Shown: piece by piece, positions 1-7,064 of the stretch
Layout of the letters: each line of letters starts with the position of its first letter
How positions within the stretch are numbered: position 1 is the first letter of the stretch
Source of the DNA: Gallionella sp.
GTDB lineage: Bacteria > Pseudomonadota > Gammaproteobacteria > Burkholderiales > Gallionellaceae
Reading direction: 5' to 3'
Length of the DNA stretch: 64,000 nt
NCBI GenBank assembly: GCA_017880865.1
Contig: JADGRL010000006.1
Coordinates: 1-64,000, forward strand
Program-made: the position numbers and the translations under genes
The notes under the pieces: model-generated
What the model was told of the DNA's origin: nothing
Database searches by the model: none
What the model saw: the letters and a program-made list of their open reading frames with translations, nothing else

Positions 1-241
1 TAAAATTACCGGATGCATCGGTCACGGTCTTCGGCTCTGTCGGGCTGCAGATTCGATCATCGTTGATATCCAGCGTCACAGACGCGTTCTTGACGTAGCC
101 GTCGACCAGCCTCCCGCTCAACTTTAATCCGGGGTTGTTAGATGAAGAATTAAAAATTGAACCCGAGCAGCCCGTGAGCGTAGAAAGCGCAATCGCAACC
201 GCACCGTACAAAATACTACTTCTCAATTTTAAGTGGCCCAT
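1..241 (-). CDS. N-terminal part of a lipoprotein (cut by window edge)
   Basis: Not in the ORF track because it runs off the left edge. Reading the minus strand from the ATG at 241 gives MGHLKLRSSILYGAVAIALS then TLTGCSGS: a lipoprotein signal peptide with an LTGC lipobox (Cys at residue 25). The mature start is Ser/Asn-rich, followed by SGRLVDGYVKNASVTLDIND and DASGNF, a pattern I know from secreted proteins with carboxypeptidase-regulatory or Ig-like repeats (DGYVxxAxVxxDxNxDG..T.T.xxGxF). A Shine-Dalgarno AAGGGA lies 6 to 8 bases upstream. About 80 codons are visible; the function of the rest cannot be told. Confidence 0.75.
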   Translation of the reverse strand, partial: MGHLKLRSSILYGAVAIALSTLTGCSGSIFNSSSNNPGLKLSGRLVDGYVKNASVTLDINDDRICSPTEPKTVTDASGNF

Positions 242-418
242 TTCACATCCCTTTAATTCGTTTAACCACGCTACAGCAAAAAGCATTAAGTGTCAATTAT
301 ACAACATAACTTAAAAACATATGTGCATCCTACAAGGATCGTCTGCCACTGCCACACCAAAAAGCTTTTCTCAACACAACCTTATGCCATACAGTCCCGC
401 TAAATTCATTGAAGTGGT

Positions 419-1993
419 TTAGAACTTGAATATACCACCCGCGTACAACAGGCCAGCTGTAGATTTATTGGAAGTTGCATCTCCCACCGGATAGCTATCA
501 AAGCCAACTCGAATACCAAACCTTGAATTGACGTTGTATTGGCCACCCAAACCAAACATCAAGCCAGAATTATTGTGCGTGAAATTTCCTGCAAAGCCTG
601 GCTTGGCCGTTTCTTTCAACGAGGTGCTTGCAATACCCAGCTTGCCAAACAGAGTGAATTGCTGACTGAGCGCGTAATAGCCAACACCGCTTACCCCAAT
701 AGAGCTACCCTTGAGTGTACTCTTTGTACTATCAAATCCACCTAGGCTGTTGTATTCAGCTTCTACGGCAAAATTTTCGTTGATGGCATAGCCACCCAAC
801 AAACCGAATCCTATTTGGCCGTTATTAGTGATATTGCTGTAGCGATAGTTAACGCTACCCAGCTGGGCACCTACATAAAAGCCCGTTGCACCATCTACTG
901 GTGCTGGTGTTAGAACTATTGCTGGTGCTGGTGCTGGTGCTGGTGCTGGTGCTGGTGCTGGTGCTGGTGCTGGTGCTAGAACTATTGCTGGTGCTGGTGC
1001 TGGTGCTGGTGCTGGTGCTAGAACCATTGCTGGTGCAACGGGTTCCTCAACCACAGCTGTGATGCCAGCCGCCTGAGGTTTCTGCGCAGCCTGGGCTTCC
1101 TTTACTCTGGTTTTTTTGGCGACACCTTTGGATTTTTTAGCCACATTTTTCACGCCGGATTTCCTGGCGACACTTTTTACGGCGGATTTTCTGGCAAGAG
1201 TATCCAGCGATTCGAAAGTGTCAGCAGGCGCTGCCGAAATGGTGGTGGTTGGTGCATTGGTTGAAGCGGTCAGCGCGGTCTGCCCGGCAGTGCTTACCGT
1301 TGTGCCAGCCGCATTGGTCATGCCTATACCGCCCGACACCACATTGGTATACACAGTCTTTTTGTCCTTCTCAACCACGACCGAAAACTCGGTGCCGCGT
1401 ACATCAATCGTTCCGCTCGGTGTTGTCAGCTTGAACGCCTTATGATTTTGCTGCCCAATTCTGCCGGTAACAAAACGCAATCCACCCTGAGTTATCGCAT
1501 AATCAATATTATTGTTGCCGGATTGCTTGGGGTCGTAACGATAATCACGTACCTCTAAAGTAGAATTAGGCTGCATGAAAACGATTTGATCATCGTCAAA
1601 TATCAGAACGGCATAACTGTCATCTCCAACATTGATAACTGAACCGGATACCACCCTATCGCTCTTTGATGCGCGACGAGTATCATCCCCAACGTTCGTG
1701 ATCGAAACCTCCCCGTCGATCTTAAAAAAGCGCCCGCCCGCCGCCTTGACCAAGTCCACAGCACTTTGAGCAGAAGAAGATCCAACAGTGGCAGTGGCGC
1801 TAATTGCAGAAGCAGGCGCAACGACAGAGACGACTTTTAGCACTGACGCACTATCGCTAACCACTGGCTTTACGGCATTAGCCTGATCTTCATTTTTCGA
1901 ATGGCTGGTGGCTTCCGGACTAGTACCTAATAACTTCCAGGCAAGTAACCCGACTACCACTACCAGAATCGCCAATACACTTATTTTTTTCAT
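419..1993 (-). CDS. FecR-domain protein fused to an OmpA-like outer-membrane barrel, with Lys-rich and Ala-Pro stalk
   Basis: 524 aa. An N-terminal hydrophobic segment (about 5-23, VLAILVVVVGLLAWKLL) has no clear signal-peptidase site and could be a membrane anchor. A FecR domain follows (about 85-205: GEVSITNVGDDTR, GGLRFVTGRIGQQN, TIDVRGTEFSVVV). Next come a Lys-rich stretch with KSAVKSVARKSGVKNVAKKS repeats, an (Ala-Pro)n stalk broken by AIVL, and a C-terminal eight-strand-type barrel (about 368-524: GFYVGAQLGSVNYRYS, ending GGIFKF with the terminal Phe typical of BAM substrates). Start supported by GAGGGGTGGG just upstream. There is no FecI sigma factor or TonB receptor nearby, so it is unlikely to be a classical sigma regulator. 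The role is unknown; an envelope-spanning or surface protein is inferred. Confidence 0.85.
   Translation of the reverse strand: MKKISVLAILVVVVGLLAWKLLGTSPEATSHSKNEDQANAVKPVVSDSASVLKVVSVVAPASAISATATVGSSSAQSAVDLVKAAGGRFFKIDGEVSITNVGDDTRRASKSDRVVSGSVINVGDDSYAVLIFDDDQIVFMQPNSTLEVRDYRYDPKQSGNNNIDYAITQGGLRFVTGRIGQQNHKAFKLTTPSGTIDVRGTEFSVVVEKDKKTVYTNVVSGGIGMTNAAGTTVSTAGQTALTASTNAPTTTISAAPADTFESLDTLARKSAVKSVARKSGVKNVAKKSKGVAKKTRVKEAQAAQKPQAAGITAVVEEPVAPAMVLAPAPAPAPAPAIVLAPAPAPAPAPAPAPAPAPAIVLTPAPVDGATGFYVGAQLGSVNYRYSNITNNGQIGFGLLGGYAINENFAVEAEYNSLGGFDSTKSTLKGSSIGVSGVGYYALSQQFTLFGKLGIASTSLKETAKPGFAGNFTHNNSGLMFGLGGQYNVNSRFGIRVGFDSYPVGDATSNKSTAGLLYAGGIFKF
744..865. repeat. Near-identical block shared with the neighbouring paralogue (copy A)
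   Basis: These 122 bases match 2662-2783 with a single mismatch that I can see, while the bases on both sides diverge sharply. The block encodes the first strands of the OmpA-like barrel. It suggests recent gene conversion or a young tandem duplication followed by uneven change. Confidence 0.8.
924..1019. repeat. Hexanucleotide GGTGCT tandem repeats coding the Ala-Pro stalk
   Basis: Nine perfect GGTGCT copies (924-977) and five more (990-1019) are separated by AGAACTATTGCT, which encodes AIVL on the minus strand. The unit is six bases, so copy-number changes stay in frame and would only lengthen or shorten the Ala-Pro rod of the FecR-barrel protein. Confidence 0.9.
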
Positions 1994-2336
1994 TATCCCA
2001 CCCCTCTCAATTCCGCAGTTAAGCTAATAAAATGCTGATGAATTGCAATCCAACGTGCATACCGCAGAATTGATTGAACGTCATACTTCTTCATCGTAGG
2101 CTTTCAAGCGCAGTTAAACTGTGCGACAGCGCACATAATGCGAAATGCCCACCGTCCCCTCCTGGCACGCTGCTGCCCTTCATATCCAGAAATATAAAGC
2201 AATTGTTACTTTTCGGCATTAAGGCAACGCTGATTAAGTCCACCCATTCCATGGGTCGTGCGTTCCGTATTAACTAAGGAGGAAAATCACCAAGTGAATC
2301 GCTCCCTCTTCAGTCCAGCAGAATTTACAAGGCGTC
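1994..2336. other. Intergenic region between the two FecR-barrel genes
   Basis: 343 bases with no supported gene. The 67 aa plus-strand ORF at 2074-2277 has no recognisable features. The leader of the 419-1993 gene must lie here. Dyads at 2109-2134 (see separate entry) are the only structure I can point to. No clear intrinsic terminator follows the 2337-3596 gene, so read-through into the downstream gene is possible. Confidence 0.5.
2121..2134. promoter_or_regulatory. Inverted repeat GTGCG-N4-CGCAC (possible operator)
   Basis: GTGCG ACAG CGCAC is a perfect five-base inverted repeat, six bases if the flanking T/A is counted. It lies about 128 bases upstream of the FecR-barrel start at 1993. 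The same GTGCG-N4-CGCAC layout occurs at 46616-46629, about 130 bases upstream of the hybrid kinase start. Binding protein unknown; could be chance. Confidence 0.3.
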
Positions 2337-3596
2337 TTAGAACTTGAATACGCCACCGAAATATAACAAACCAGCGGTAGACTTACTGGAAGCCGTATCT
2401 CCCACCGGGTTTATATTAATGCCAACACGCATACCGACCGCAGGATTGATGTTGTACTGACCGCCAATACCAACTGTCGCCCCGGTGTTGTTGTGCGTGA
2501 AATTCCCAATGAAACCGGGCTTGGCCGTTTCTTTCATTGATGTGCTGACAACTCCCAGTTTTCCAAAAAAGGCGAATTGTGGATTGAGTGCGTAATATCC
2601 AACGCCGCTTACACCAATAGAGCTGCCCTTGAGTGTACTCTTAACGCTGTCAAATCCACCCAGGCTGTTGTATTCAGCTTCTACGGCAAAATTTTCGTTG
2701 ATGGCATAGCCACCCAACAAACCGAATCCTATTTGGCCGTTGTTAGTGATATTGCTGTAGCGATAGTTAACGCTACCCAGCTGCGCGCCAACGTAGAAGC
2801 CTGCGGCCTTATCTGACGCAGAAACAGCAGGAGCTACAATCACTGGCGCTACAACAACGGGGGCGACAACAGGAGGCACACCAGCGACAGTCATGCTAGG
2901 GGCAGCGGTGACGCTATCCTTTAAAGCACTACTTGCCGGCAGTGGTACTGACACAGGTGTGGCAGCAGGCACAGGGATCACAGTGATCTGGCTAAATGTG
3001 TCTGCAGGCAATGAAGCTGCGGGTACCCGCTTGACCAAAACATCGGATGAAGAAATTCGCGCATTGTGACCGGCAGTTAACACGGTCGTCCCTGCCGCAT
3101 TGGTCATCCGAATGCTTCCAGATATTACCTGGCTGTAGGTGACGTTGTTGACAATGACCACCAGAAACTCGGTTCCTTGAACGCTTATCGTGGCATCGGG
3201 AGTGGCGAGCCTGAATGCTTTCGGGTTTAGATGGCCGATTTGCCCGGTGATGAATCGCATTCCGCCCTTAAGCATGGAAAAAACAATATTACTTTTCTTA
3301 ACCTGCTGCGGGTTGTAGATATATTCGCGCACCAACAAGGTTGAGTTGGCTTGCAGGCTGACCACTTGACCATCTTCAAACTTCAACACGGCATGGCTAT
3401 TGTTGCCGGTCCGAACTACTGTGTCTGAATTAACTGCATCGTTTGCTAACGCCGGATGAGGAGCATCTTTGCCAGTGGCAATAGACACCGACCCGTCGGC
3501 GTCATAAATGTAGCCTCCACTGGCCCACGCCAATACCGGAGTGGATGCAATAAAAATGAATGCCGCCGCTCTTACTATATAAAACATCTTGCTCAT
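2337..3596 (-). CDS. FecR-domain protein fused to an OmpA-like outer-membrane barrel (paralogue 2)
   Basis: 419 aa. It begins with a normal cleavable signal peptide (about 1-26, ending TPVLAWASG). A FecR domain follows (about 28-150: GSVSIATGKDAP, GGMRFITGQIGHLN, TISVQGTEFLVVI). A Pro/Val/Ala-rich linker (about 200-262) leads to an OmpA-like barrel (265-419) that is nearly identical to the one in 419-1993 over its first 50 residues and ends in GGVFKF. The linker is shorter than in its neighbour and lacks both the Lys-rich tract and the long Ala-Pro rod. The start has a strong AGAGGAA Shine-Dalgarno. Probably a periplasm-facing FecR domain held at the outer membrane by the barrel; the ligand is unknown. 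Confidence 0.85.
   Translation of the reverse strand: MSKMFYIVRAAAFIFIASTPVLAWASGGYIYDADGSVSIATGKDAPHPALANDAVNSDTVVRTGNNSHAVLKFEDGQVVSLQANSTLLVREYIYNPQQVKKSNIVFSMLKGGMRFITGQIGHLNPKAFRLATPDATISVQGTEFLVVIVNNVTYSQVISGSIRMTNAAGTTVLTAGHNARISSSDVLVKRVPAASLPADTFSQITVIPVPAATPVSVPLPASSALKDSVTAAPSMTVAGVPPVVAPVVVAPVIVAPAVSASDKAAGFYVGAQLGSVNYRYSNITNNGQIGFGLLGGYAINENFAVEAEYNSLGGFDSVKSTLKGSSIGVSGVGYYALNPQFAFFGKLGVVSTSMKETAKPGFIGNFTHNNTGATVGIGGQYNINPAVGMRVGININPVGDTASSKSTAGLLYFGGVFKF
2662..2783. repeat. Near-identical block shared with the neighbouring paralogue (copy B)
   Basis: Partner of 744-865: 121 of 122 bases agree by eye, with divergent flanks. The second copy sits in the barrel part of the 2337-3596 gene. 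Confidence 0.8.
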
Positions 3597-3621
3597 TTAT
3601 TCCTCTGTAGCCCCCGATAAT

Positions 3622-3650
3622 CACTGCAGGTGATGTACATCAAAACAGTG
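3622..3650. promoter_or_regulatory. Nested palindrome around TGATGTACATCA upstream of a FecR-barrel gene
   Basis: TGATGTACATCA (3631-3642) is a perfect 12-base palindrome, and CACTG/CAGTG arms (3622-3626, 3646-3650) surround it. It ends about 26 bases upstream of the start codon at 3596, where a dimeric repressor could block transcription. No regulator can be named from the sequence. Confidence 0.4.
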
Positions 3651-3810
3651 CGGATACCTTTTGCCCATGCTACGACCGCGAAGTATAACAATTTTCCCGA
3701 CCAAACTATCGAATTTTCATATAGTTTCTGAAGGTTGCAGGGTTAATGTGAGAGTCATATTAGGACGCGCCATCTTAAAACAATGCCCTCAACAAACGTA
3801 CCGGCCCGGC

Positions 3811-4812
3811 TCACTGGTAATTACGCAACCGATAGTAATACGCGACGACCAACAGCACAAAACTCCAGAACACAACGAAAGACGGGGCTTGTATCAGATA
3901 CAAACACACCCCGATCCCAACCAGCGCCACTTGCACCAGACTCAACACTAACACGGTGAGCCTGACTGAAAAACCGGAGTGTTCCAGCACATGATGAATA
4001 TGCGTGCGGTCGGCCGCAAACGGTGAGCACTTGCGCCGCAACCGCCGCGCCATCACGGTCAACGTGTCAATCAGCGGAATGCCGAACAGCCACAATACCA
4101 AGGCTGGTTCTGCGGATACATGGCCCCGCGTGATTTGGGCCATGAACCAGCCCAGCACCAATCCCAGCCACATACTCCCCGCATCACCCATGAATACCCA
4201 GGCGCGTTTGACGAAAAGTCGCGAGTTCAGCGGCAAAAAGCCGATCAGCGCCCCGAGCACCGCCCATGACAGCGGTAACAGCTGGGTAGATCCAGAAATA
4301 TAAAAAATCGCCGCCACCCCCATCGTGGTGATCAAAGCCATGTTGCCCGCCACCCCGTCCTCCCCATCGATCATATTGATCGCATTTATCCCGCCGACGA
4401 ACGCAATCACGCTGAACGAAACGGCAAACATACCCAGCGGTATATCACGGCCCAGCAATGCCCCCAGATGCGTGATCGTTCCTTCTGCACCGACAATCAC
4501 CACCGACACCAAGAAGACCTGAATCAACATGCGCAATGAAACCGACAACCCATACTTGTCGTCCAGCACGCCAAGCGCCACCAGCACGGCGGCGCATCCG
4601 AGCAATATTGCAATATTTCCGCGCAATGCATTATCGGTAATCAACGCGGCCAGAACCGCGATAAACATCGCCAGCCCACCCACTGTGGGGGTCGGATGCT
4701 CATGCTGCTTGCGCCCGCCCGGACGATCCACGATGTCAAACCGATACGCCACCTTGCGCAACAGCAAAATCAGAATTGCACAAACCAGCATGGAAACAAA
4801 AAAAACTTGCAT
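3811..4812 (-). CDS. wecA: WecA/MraY-family undecaprenyl-phosphate sugar-1-phosphate transferase
   Basis: 333 aa from the ATG at 4812. The track's longer start at 4884 adds 24 residues with no membrane character, and GAGGGA sits 10 bases before the 4812 start. This integral inner-membrane enzyme would load the first sugar phosphate (usually GlcNAc-1-P) onto undecaprenyl phosphate. Visible family motifs include PTVGGLAMF, DDKYG (the Asp-Asp pair), NAINMIDGEDG, FMGDAGSMWLG and RTHIHH (the HxHH substrate loop), among about ten hydrophobic helices. It is the last gene of the polysaccharide locus in transcription order, more than 2 kb away from the next intact sugar gene. The acceptor sugar is not certain. 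Confidence 0.88.
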   Translation of the reverse strand: MQVFFVSMLVCAILILLLRKVAYRFDIVDRPGGRKQHEHPTPTVGGLAMFIAVLAALITDNALRGNIAILLGCAAVLVALGVLDDKYGLSVSLRMLIQVFLVSVVIVGAEGTITHLGALLGRDIPLGMFAVSFSVIAFVGGINAINMIDGEDGVAGNMALITTMGVAAIFYISGSTQLLPLSWAVLGALIGFLPLNSRLFVKRAWVFMGDAGSMWLGLVLGWFMAQITRGHVSAEPALVLWLFGIPLIDTLTVMARRLRRKCSPFAADRTHIHHVLEHSGFSVRLTVLVLSLVQVALVGIGVCLYLIQAPSFVVFWSFVLLVVAYYYRLRNYQ

Positions 4813-5323
4813 AACAATCAATCCCTCATCAGTCAGAAAATGATGGCGTCGGTTCACCCAAAGGTCGTCGGGTATAGTACCCATGGCTGAAAGAAACCCA
4901 ATGTAAAAATATCATGCCGCATACTTAGCCCAATACTCAAGCTTATTCCACGCACCCATATTAATCGGCTCACCCAATAAATAAGGCGTAGCAAAGTGTA
5001 TCCAGTTAAAGCCCGTTTATTGCCATATTGCTCTGCCAGAAAAATGTAGTTTCAAGCCTCCATTCAGATGACCGATTGACTAAAGAATGGGAAAGCGAGG
5101 TGGGGAAATTTGAGTATTTTTTGATATTTCATTATACATACTACTGCCTGACAATTACCGACAAGGCATCTCTGTAAAGATCGAATGTTGGGTTTGGGGA
5201 CTCATTCAATTTTTTTACTCTCTGCCCGCGTCTCAAATTCCCTGCAGTTTTCTGGCGCTGCAATACTCAGCTCTGCGTTGCCCCCAGCCACCCGTCCCGG
5301 AATATCGGGGCGGAGCGATTTTG
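4813..5323. other. Intergenic region upstream of the WecA-like gene
   Basis: About 510 bases with no supported gene; the 98 aa minus-strand ORF at 5202-5498 is an out-of-frame shadow of the adjacent glycosyltransferase remnant. A TATAAT hexamer on the minus strand (5131-5136) might be a -10 element for the WecA-like gene, but I see no well-spaced -35. Confidence 0.4.
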
Positions 5324-5871
5324 TCATGGGAGTAATGCCGCAATAATTTGTTTCACAGCGCCTCGGGCGAAAACCGCTTTGCCGACAAGGCACGGCAACG
5401 GGCAGACACGCTTTTTCCAGAGGCAATGTCGTCCGCCAGCTCCAGCGCCAGATGCTGCAACGTATCTGCCGAGTGATCCGTGCAGACTCGCCCAACACTT
5501 TCTCTTTGTATCAACTCTGCCAGATCATTGCCCGGATTGATGCTCGTCAGCACCGGCAAACCTGACTGTATATAGGACAGGAACTTGCCGGGCAGGTTGT
5601 GAGTTTTGTGGCGCGTGTCTAATGCGACGATACCGACATGGCATTGGGCGTACAGGCCGGGAATTTCCGCAGGCTCGATCTCGTCATGGAATACCACGTT
5701 ATCCAGCCCGCGCGCTTTCGCATCTGCGCGCAAGCGCTGGGCATCAGTGCCGCGACCCACAAACAAAAAACCGATATCTCGACGGTCATGCAAACGTTCA
5801 GCAAAGCCGATTAAGACATCCATACCTTGCGCGACGCCCATGTTGCCGGCGATGGAAGCCGCACTGCACAT
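5324..5871 (-). pseudogene. Glycosyltransferase (GT4) C-terminal remnant 1, truncated and frameshifted
   Basis: The readable part starts at AGNMGVAQGMDVL (the start of the GT4 C-terminal Rossmann half) and carries VFHDEIEPAEIPGLY, KFLSYIQSGLPVL and GRVCTDHSADTL, all typical of GT-B glycosyltransferases. The N-terminal acceptor half is absent: the coding sequence begins six bases after the toxin stop codon. At the 3' end the frame breaks after RFSPEAL; shifting one base restores AVKQIIAALLP, matching the VKQIAAAL end of remnant 2. The ORF-track CDS is therefore not a functional enzyme. Confidence 0.8.
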
Positions 5872-5877
5872 GAATTG

Positions 5878-6174
5878 CTACTTGTAGTCGTCTTCTCGTT
5901 GGTGCTTGATTGCAAGAATCGTCACGACATCCAAGGATGGTTCGAAGCGGTACAAAGCGAGGTAGCCAGTGGCTCCAAAGTCGATCACGAGCTCACGAAG
6001 ATCACCATAGTCTTCCACTGGCCTGCCAATCATGTGCGATTGTTTGAGAGATATAAATGCCTCGCGGATTGCAAGCACTGCCCGTTTCGCGGCGTTTAAA
6101 TCTTTTTCGAGCAGAAATGCGTGAAGTCGGGATATATCGGATTGCGCTCGTACAGACAGTCTTACGTGTGGCAT
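5878..6174 (-). CDS. ParE/RelE-superfamily toxin of a toxin-antitoxin pair
   Basis: 98 aa. The fold signature of the ParE branch is visible: an N-terminal strand and helix (VRLSVRAQSDISRLHAFLLEKD), a central helix (AAKRAVLAIREAFISLKQSHMIGRPV), then the strand RELVIDFGATGYLALYRFEP and the closing strand VVTILAIKHQREDDY. ParE toxins poison DNA gyrase and RelE relatives cleave mRNA; the sequence favours ParE but does not prove the target. It overlaps its antitoxin by 13 bases, so translation is coupled. It is unrelated to the surrounding sugar genes and probably arrived as a mobile cassette. Confidence 0.85.
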   Translation of the reverse strand: MPHVRLSVRAQSDISRLHAFLLEKDLNAAKRAVLAIREAFISLKQSHMIGRPVEDYGDLRELVIDFGATGYLALYRFEPSLDVVTILAIKHQREDDYK

Positions 6175-6470
6175 GCGGTGATGGGCGCGTTAGGATTCTT
6201 TTGTACGTCATCTACCCACGCACTGAACTCATCGAGCGTAATATGCAATCCCGTTTCCTTGTAGTGCTCGAAGGATGTATCGGCGGCCTTGATAAAATTT
6301 TGTCGCGCTTCTTCACGCTGCACGTATTCGAGAATGGCTTCCTTCATGAGGTAGTGCGGGGTGCGCTTCTTCATGGTAGCCAGTGAAGCAATTCGATCAC
6401 GGTCGGAAGGGTCGAGTTTGACCGTGACCGTGCCGGAAGAACGTGGTTTTTCGATAGCAGACGTTTTCAT
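6162..6470 (-). CDS. CopG/RHH-type antitoxin of the ParE-like pair
   Basis: 102 aa. The segment SSGTVTVKLDPSDRDRIASLATMKKRTPHYLMKEAILEYVQREE (about 11-55) has the strand-helix-helix pattern of a ribbon-helix-helix DNA-binding domain. The C-terminal part (FEHYKETGLHITLDEFSAWVDD) should be the toxin-binding tail. It lies first in the operon, as usual for an antitoxin that also represses its own promoter. A sigma-70-like promoter and a short palindrome lie directly upstream. Confidence 0.85.
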   Translation of the reverse strand: MKTSAIEKPRSSGTVTVKLDPSDRDRIASLATMKKRTPHYLMKEAILEYVQREEARQNFIKAADTSFEHYKETGLHITLDEFSAWVDDVQKNPNAPITACHT

Positions 6471-6481
6471 GACATCACCAA

Positions 6482-6527
6482 GTGTTAAAAGGTAACACCA
6501 TTCTAATTAGCTAGCCAGGTAAGTCAA
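6482..6527 (-). promoter_or_regulatory. Toxin-antitoxin promoter with overlapping palindromic operator
   Basis: On the minus strand TTGACT (6522-6527), a 16-base spacer and TAGAAT (6500-6505) form a good sigma-70 promoter. GTGTTA-N5-TAACAC (6482-6498) is a perfect six-base inverted repeat placed over the expected transcription start, where the RHH antitoxin could bind and repress. Confidence 0.65.
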
Positions 6528-6650
6528 GCAAAATGGCAAAAAAGCAAAAGGGAACTATCCGCCAATCTGACCGGATGGAGAAAAAACACGCGTACTTTAC
6601 CACTATACTTCACCCGCATTTTGACGATCACGATTCAGTCATATGTGCAT

Positions 6651-7064
6651 TCAGCCCACTAAGGCCGCCGCAATTTGCTTCACTGCGGCCCCCGGCGAAA
6701 ACAGCTTTGCCGACAAGGCACGGCAACGGGCAGACACATCTTTTTCAGAAGCAATCTCGTCCGCAAGTTCAACCGCCAGATGCTGCAACGTCTGTGCCGA
6801 GTGATCTGTGCAGACACGCCCCCCCCCTTCTCTTTGTATCAGCGCAGCCAGATCATTACCCGGATTGATGCTCGCCAGCACCGGCAAGCCGGCCTGCATG
6901 TACGAGAGGAACTTGCCGGGTATGTTGTGGGTTTTGTGGCGCAGATCAAGCGCAACGATACCCACATGGCATTGGCTATATAAACCGAGAATTTCCGCAG
7001 GATCGATCTCGTCATGGAATACCACGTTATCCAAGTCACGCATTTTAGCGTCACCTCTCAAACG
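6651..7064 (-). pseudogene. Glycosyltransferase (GT4) C-terminal remnant 2
   Basis: About 137 codons equivalent to the last third of a GT4 enzyme: RLRGDAK, NVVFHDEIDPAEILGLY, KFLSYMQAGLPVLASINPGND, ending AAVKQIAAALVG. It is closely similar to remnant 1 but is a separate copy. Homology begins with the codon just after a TAA that serves as the stop of the intact glycosyltransferase at 7065-8201, so the N-terminal two thirds are missing. A stand-alone product would lack the acceptor domain. Confidence 0.75.

Noticed and set aside
924-1019. GGTGCT repeats as a CRISPR-like array
   Set aside because: Units are contiguous six-base copies inside a coding sequence with no spacers; no cas genes are present.
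2074-2277. 67 aa plus-strand ORF between the FecR-barrel genes
   Set aside because: No supporting ribosome site or protein features; the region holds the leader of the minus-strand gene.
5202-5498. 98 aa minus-strand ORF
   Set aside because: It overlaps the glycosyltransferase remnant out of frame and shows no family features.
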